This document shows positions 60,731 through 64,000 of a stretch of DNA of 64,000 bases, piece by piece; position 1 is the first letter of the stretch; each line of letters opens with the position of its first letter. The position numbers and the translations under genes are program-made. This stretch comes from Candidatus Gastranaerophilales bacterium (GTDB lineage: Bacteria > Cyanobacteriota > Vampirovibrionia > Gastranaerophilales > Gastranaerophilaceae). The notes beneath the pieces were generated by a model. It saw nothing but the letters and a program-made list of their open reading frames with translations. It was not told the origin of the DNA and made no database searches. The DNA lies in NCBI GenBank assembly GCA_944322935.1, contig CALUQO010000004.1, positions 17,054-81,053 on the forward strand. The letters are read 5' to 3'.

Positions 60731-61622
60731 AAAAGCATACAATCTGGCAGAAGTGGTACTTATTATTGCAATAGTAGGTTTTATTGTGATGTTATTGTTT
60801 AAGACGGTACGACCTTCTTACAAAGCTGTTCCGCTTGCATATTCAAGAGTTTTTACATCACTGGAGGATGCTATATATAATTCATATGAAAACTTACGCG
60901 AGATAAACGGAATATTCCCCGGTTCCGACGGAAAGCCGGATACGTATAAGTCGGCGCAGCAGCTTTGCAGGTTGATTGCAGCTAATCCGACGCAATCTGA
61001 TGACAGCGGATACATAAATACCGTCTATTATAATTGCGGAGAAAATTTTAAAACCGTACCGGAATATATAACAAGTAACACTTTTAACGAAGACAATCTG
61101 GCTTTTGTTGCAACAAATTCGATGAAATTTTATATTTCGCCCTTGCTGCAGGTTAAAGTGCAAAATGGCGTAAGTAAAAATCAGATAGTTACCGTAAGAT
61201 ATTTTATAGTATGGGTGGACTTGAACGGTAAAAAAGGCCCGAATAGCGCATTTATTAACAAAAAAGGAATTATTGACATTGTGCCGTTTATTGTAACAAC
61301 AAGGGGGACGGTTCTTCCCGCAGGATATCCGACTACAGATATCAGATATTTATCGGCATATGTTCAATATCCGCTATACTCCACTCCGATTTCTTCTCAA
61401 TCCAGAACATATTACGATGCGCAAACGGCTGCTTTCAACGGAAAAGAGTATCCTTACTTTGATGAATTTTCAATAAGAGATTCTCTGTTAAGACAACATC
61501 AAGGTACAGCGCTTTCCATAAAATCCTTTACTCCTCAAAGCCAAGGATATGACAAACCCTGCGCACTAAAAGGGGAAACGGATGAACCCTTGTGCAGAGT
61601 AGAAATAAACGACAGGTTCTGA
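60717..61622 (+). CDS. Type IV prepilin-like protein
   Basis: A 301-aa protein starting KLNKKA-YNLAEVVLIIAIVG, a prepilin leader with Ala at -1 and Glu at +5, as in the protein at 50797-51438. The large beta-rich exported part has Cys residues (NCGENFKTVPEYI; CALKGETDEPLCRVEI). It starts within the last codons of the DUF3326 gene, with GGAAG as a likely site. It ends 1 nt before the stop of the convergent TPR gene. Confidence 0.8.
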   Translation: MKLNKKAYNLAEVVLIIAIVGFIVMLLFKTVRPSYKAVPLAYSRVFTSLEDAIYNSYENLREINGIFPGSDGKPDTYKSAQQLCRLIAANPTQSDDSGYINTVYYNCGENFKTVPEYITSNTFNEDNLAFVATNSMKFYISPLLQVKVQNGVSKNQIVTVRYFIVWVDLNGKKGPNSAFINKKGIIDIVPFIVTTRGTVLPAGYPTTDIRYLSAYVQYPLYSTPISSQSRTYYDAQTAAFNGKEYPYFDEFSIRDSLLRQHQGTALSIKSFTPQSQGYDKPCALKGETDEPLCRVEINDRF

Positions 61623-61623
61623 C

Positions 61624-63249
61624 TTATAAAAGTTTTATGTTGTTCATTGCTTCTTTGTGGTTAGGGTCTGCTTCCAAAACTTTTTGGTATTGGATTTTGG
61701 CTTCATCTTTTCTTCCGGCTACTTCATAAGCAAGAGCAAGATTGTATCTCATGTCAATATTGTTTGGTTCCAGTGATACAGCCGTTTCAAGTGATTTTAT
61801 TGCGTTTTCATGTTCACCGTCTTTTGATTGTAACGTACCTAAAACAGCGTGAGCTCTGGCATTTTTAGGGTCAATAAAAACAGCCTCTTTATAATATCTT
61901 TTGGATTCAATAAAATTCTGGATACCATTATATATATCACCGAGTGTTTCGTAGTACAAGCTTACTTCCGGAGCAAGTTCTATGGCTCTTTTGCATTGTT
62001 TTATCGCTTCTGCATAATTTTTAATGGAATTATTGGCCAATGCCAGTTTATAGTAAATTTCAGGATTTTCATTGTTGTATTGCATTGCCTCTGTAAATTT
62101 ATCGAAAGCCTGTTTTGTTTTTCCGCTGTTTAAGAGGTAAACCGCCTCTTCCGTAAGGATAGAAGAAAGGTTGTTGTGGATAATTTTTATATCAGAGGGC
62201 AAGGCCACGTCAATAGCATCCTGACAGACCTTTTTTGCCATATCAAAGTTTTTATTCATACAATAAGCCATGGCAAGTGTCTGGCTTAAAAGCAAATTTG
62301 TCGGATCTTGCTTTATAGTTTCCGAAATAAGCTCTATACTTTCATCTATTTTGCCGATATATATATAAATCTTTGCAATATAATTTTTTAATGTATAAAC
62401 ATCCGCATTAGGCAAATTCATTGCTTTTTGAGCATAGTTAATGGCATCTTCATACATATGAAGGTGAAATAATAAATCAATAATTTCTTCATAATATTTA
62501 TAATTGTCAGGCTCAAGATTGATAAGCAGTCTTGAATAGTAAAGAACATTGTCCGTATCTTTGAGTTTTAAGTAGATTCTGCGCATGTCTTTTATTACTT
62601 CTATATTCGCGGAATCTTTGTCCAATACTTTTTTATAAACACTTATTGCTTTTTCATACTGGTTCATTGATGAATACAGGTTGCCTAAAATTTCATAATA
62701 TTCCAGTTTTTCATTTTCATTGTCAACCAGAGAAACAAGCTGCCTGTAAAGCTTAAGAGCGGAATCTTTCTGCTTGTTGTTATAATATATCAAAGCCAAG
62801 GCCTTCATTGCGTGAAGATCGTATTTGTCCTTACTTAATATATAACTGTAATAATGTACCGCTTTTTTAGTTTGGCGTGTATCTCTGTATAAATCTGCAA
62901 TCTGGCTGTATAAATCTAAATCATCCGGAAAAACTTTTATTAAAGCAAGCAAATTAGATATAGCCTCATACTCTTTTTGATTTGTTACATAAATTTTTAC
63001 AAGCAGTCTGCGCAAGTCATAGTGAGAGGGATTTTGATTTAAATATTTTTTTGCAAGTTTTTGCGCAGTAGCATAATCAGCATTGGCAACAAGAGCTTCT
63101 ACCTGCTGATATACTTCCTCAGGAGTTATTTGTAAATGCTCACCGTTTTTATTCGACGAGGAAGCTGCCTCTTTTAATTTTAAAAAGACATACAATACTC
63201 CGAGAATAAAAAATATTAATAAAATTATTAAAACTAGATTGTTAGACAT
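61624..63249 (-). CDS. Membrane-anchored TPR protein
   Basis: A 541-aa protein with one N-terminal membrane helix (NLVLIILLIFFILGVLYVFL) followed by more than a dozen TPRs (KAVHYYSYILSKDKYDLHAM; AIKQCKRAIELAPEVSLYYE; NAIKSLETAVSLEPNNIDM). The layout resembles envelope-assembly or pilus TPR scaffolds. No enzymatic motif. It follows the HIT gene on the same strand by 15 nt. Confidence 0.82.
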   Translation of the reverse strand: MSNNLVLIILLIFFILGVLYVFLKLKEAASSSNKNGEHLQITPEEVYQQVEALVANADYATAQKLAKKYLNQNPSHYDLRRLLVKIYVTNQKEYEAISNLLALIKVFPDDLDLYSQIADLYRDTRQTKKAVHYYSYILSKDKYDLHAMKALALIYYNNKQKDSALKLYRQLVSLVDNENEKLEYYEILGNLYSSMNQYEKAISVYKKVLDKDSANIEVIKDMRRIYLKLKDTDNVLYYSRLLINLEPDNYKYYEEIIDLLFHLHMYEDAINYAQKAMNLPNADVYTLKNYIAKIYIYIGKIDESIELISETIKQDPTNLLLSQTLAMAYCMNKNFDMAKKVCQDAIDVALPSDIKIIHNNLSSILTEEAVYLLNSGKTKQAFDKFTEAMQYNNENPEIYYKLALANNSIKNYAEAIKQCKRAIELAPEVSLYYETLGDIYNGIQNFIESKRYYKEAVFIDPKNARAHAVLGTLQSKDGEHENAIKSLETAVSLEPNNIDMRYNLALAYEVAGRKDEAKIQYQKVLEADPNHKEAMNNIKLL

Positions 63250-63264
63250 TATAATACCTGATAA

Positions 63265-63597
63265 CTACCCCGGCGGCCATTTCAGCGGTCTGCCTGCCAA
63301 GATGTGAATATGCAGATGAAAAACGGTTTGCCCTGCTGTTTCGCCGGTATTTATAACAGTTCTGTATTCATTTATATTCATTTTTTTAGTTACGTTTTTT
63401 ACAGCTTTAAATAAGGCTGACATTGTTTTTTCGTCATCCAAATCATTTAAAGATGTAAAATGTTTTTTAGGGATAACAAGAATATGCGTTGGCGCCTGCG
63501 GGTTTAAATCGTTAAAAGCAACTGCATATTCGTCCTCGTAAATAATAGACGAGGGAATTTCTTTTTTTGCTATTTTACAAAAAATACAATCTTCCAT
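63265..63597 (-). CDS. HIT-family nucleotide hydrolase (HinT-type)
   Basis: A 110-aa protein of typical HinT length. DCIFCKIAKKEIPSSIIYED at the start, DLNPQAPTHILVIPKKH in the middle and the active-site triad HLHIHIL near the C-terminus. The family cleaves AMP-lysine, aminoacyl-AMP and related purine phosphoramidates. Single short gene at the head of the HIT-TPR pair; upstream lies the repeat array. Confidence 0.95.
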   Translation of the reverse strand: MEDCIFCKIAKKEIPSSIIYEDEYAVAFNDLNPQAPTHILVIPKKHFTSLNDLDDEKTMSALFKAVKNVTKKMNINEYRTVINTGETAGQTVFHLHIHILAGRPLKWPPG

Positions 63598-63728
63598 AGT
63601 AATCCTTTATTCCTCTTGTAATTTATTATAATGCATACTGATATAATTGTAAAAGCAAAAATATTGTATAAAGTTCAACTATATTTAATTTTTTTTATCC
63701 GACTGAGCTACTATGATATAATTAAACC

Positions 63729-63801
63729 AGACAATATTTTGTGTCGGTAGCTCACCGTTGAATCTTTAACGAAGTTAAAGTTCAACTATATTTATTTTTT
63801 T
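63729..63801 (+). ncRNA. Predicted small RNA, array unit 1
   Basis: From the start expected about 7 nt after the TATAAT at 63717 to the T-tract after the hairpin at 63757-63786. The 5' end would be the segment CCAGACAATATTTTG; the rest is conserved between units. Expression is not shown by sequence. Confidence 0.4.
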
Positions 63802-63834
63802 TATCCGACTGAGCTACTATGATATAATTAGTTT

Positions 63835-63906
63835 ATTCATAACCCTGTGTCGGTAGCTCACCGTTGAATCTTTAACGAAGTTAAAGTTCAACTATATTTA
63901 TTTTTT
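63835..63906 (+). ncRNA. Predicted small RNA, array unit 2 (variant 5' segment)
   Basis: Same layout as unit 1, from the TATAAT at 63823 to the T-tract after the hairpin at 63863-63892. The segment after the -10 box reads TAGTTTATTCATAACCC and differs completely from units 1 and 3, whereas the remainder is nearly identical. Confidence 0.4.
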
Positions 63907-64000
63907 TATCCGACTGAGCGTGCATGATATAATTAAACCAGACAATATTTTGTGTCGGTAGCTCACCGTTGAATCTTTAACGAAGTTAAAGTTCAACTAT

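Larger units (their letters stand above)
63640..64000 (+). repeat. Tandem array of ~106-bp units with promoter-like and terminator-like parts
   Basis: Units begin GTTCAACTAT at 63673, 63780, 63886 and 63991 (periods 107, 106, 105) and run off the edge. Each complete unit has a T-tract, CCGACTGAGC, an extended -10 TGATATAAT (TATAAT at 63717, 63823, 63928; a fourth, degenerate, at 63642), a ~18-nt segment that is identical in units 1 and 3 and different in unit 2, GTGTCGGTAGCTCACCG (a small hairpin), and a hairpin GTTGAATCTTTAAC-GAA-GTTAAAGTTCAAC (63757-63786; also at 63863 and 63968) followed by the T-tract of the next unit. No protein frame crosses it. Confidence 0.8.

Noticed and set aside
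63697..63770. tRNA genes within the array units
   Set aside because: Only a D-arm-like stretch is present; no anticodon stem, T-arm or acceptor stem follows.
63673..64000. CRISPR array
   Set aside because: The repeated part (~88 bp) is far longer than a CRISPR repeat, the varying part is only ~18 nt, two of three varying segments are identical, and no cas gene is in the window.

Overview
The window is an AT-rich, gene-dense bacterial stretch with about 50 protein genes, one tRNA and several small-RNA-sized loci. It most resembles a flagellated, gut-type, non-photosynthetic cyanobacterial relative (Melainabacteria/Vampirovibrionia, Gastranaerophilales-like). This placement is inferred from content: a DUF1822-like regulator beside a sigma factor and a DUF3326 gene, both families best known from cyanobacteria; a Tic20-like membrane protein; flagellar export genes; prepilin-like proteins; and many hypothetical proteins with a short N-terminal F-[KT]-G-type motif. 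No rRNA or marker gene here settles it.

Layout. 1-4641: a minus-strand block of TPR and hypothetical proteins. 4836-8368: a hypothetical protein, a GAF-GGDEF diguanylate cyclase and a secreted protein. 8507-14059: a Clp N-domain-only protein converging on a flagellar export and switch operon (fliN/fliY-like, fliO-like, fliP, fliQ, a pilus-formation-like protein, fliR). 14455-19707: a cation exchanger, lipoate/octanoate transferase, nnrD, trmL and gcvPB. 19975-28479: a GH13-type enzyme, a multi-HTH protein, a DegT aminotransferase, apt, metY, a Tic20-like protein and a TPR protein. 28480-29872: an accessory islet with two tandem loci of type I toxin-antitoxin architecture, a serine-recombinase remnant, and a tRNA-Asn whose 3' end is partly duplicated 188 bp away. 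30226-36237: DUF3137, mutS2, a polyprenyl synthase and lepB. 36425-44767: a 1206-aa acidic membrane anti-sigma candidate, its sigma factor, and a zinc-ribbon STAND-like ATPase. 44920-52898: an aminotransferase, an acyltransferase, rny, ymdB, a PHP phosphatase, a prepilin and an ion transporter. 53017-63597: pepA, a UvrD-type helicase, trmFO, an HD-GYP protein, a UPF0173 hydrolase, DUF3326, a second prepilin, a TPR protein and a HIT protein. 63640-64000: a tandem array of ~106-bp units, each with an extended -10 box, a segment that differs in one of three units, and a hairpin plus T-tract. The array runs off the edge.

How the parts fit. The GGDEF and HD-GYP proteins can make and degrade c-di-GMP in a cell that also has flagellar and prepilin genes. 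rny and ymdB form the RNA-turnover neighbourhood known from Firmicutes. gcvPB and the lipoate/octanoate transferase both serve lipoyl-dependent glycine cleavage. The most novel-looking parts are the tandem antisense/small-peptide loci (28585-29307), the 106-bp array (63640-64000), and the giant acidic anti-sigma candidate with its sigma factor (36425-40698).
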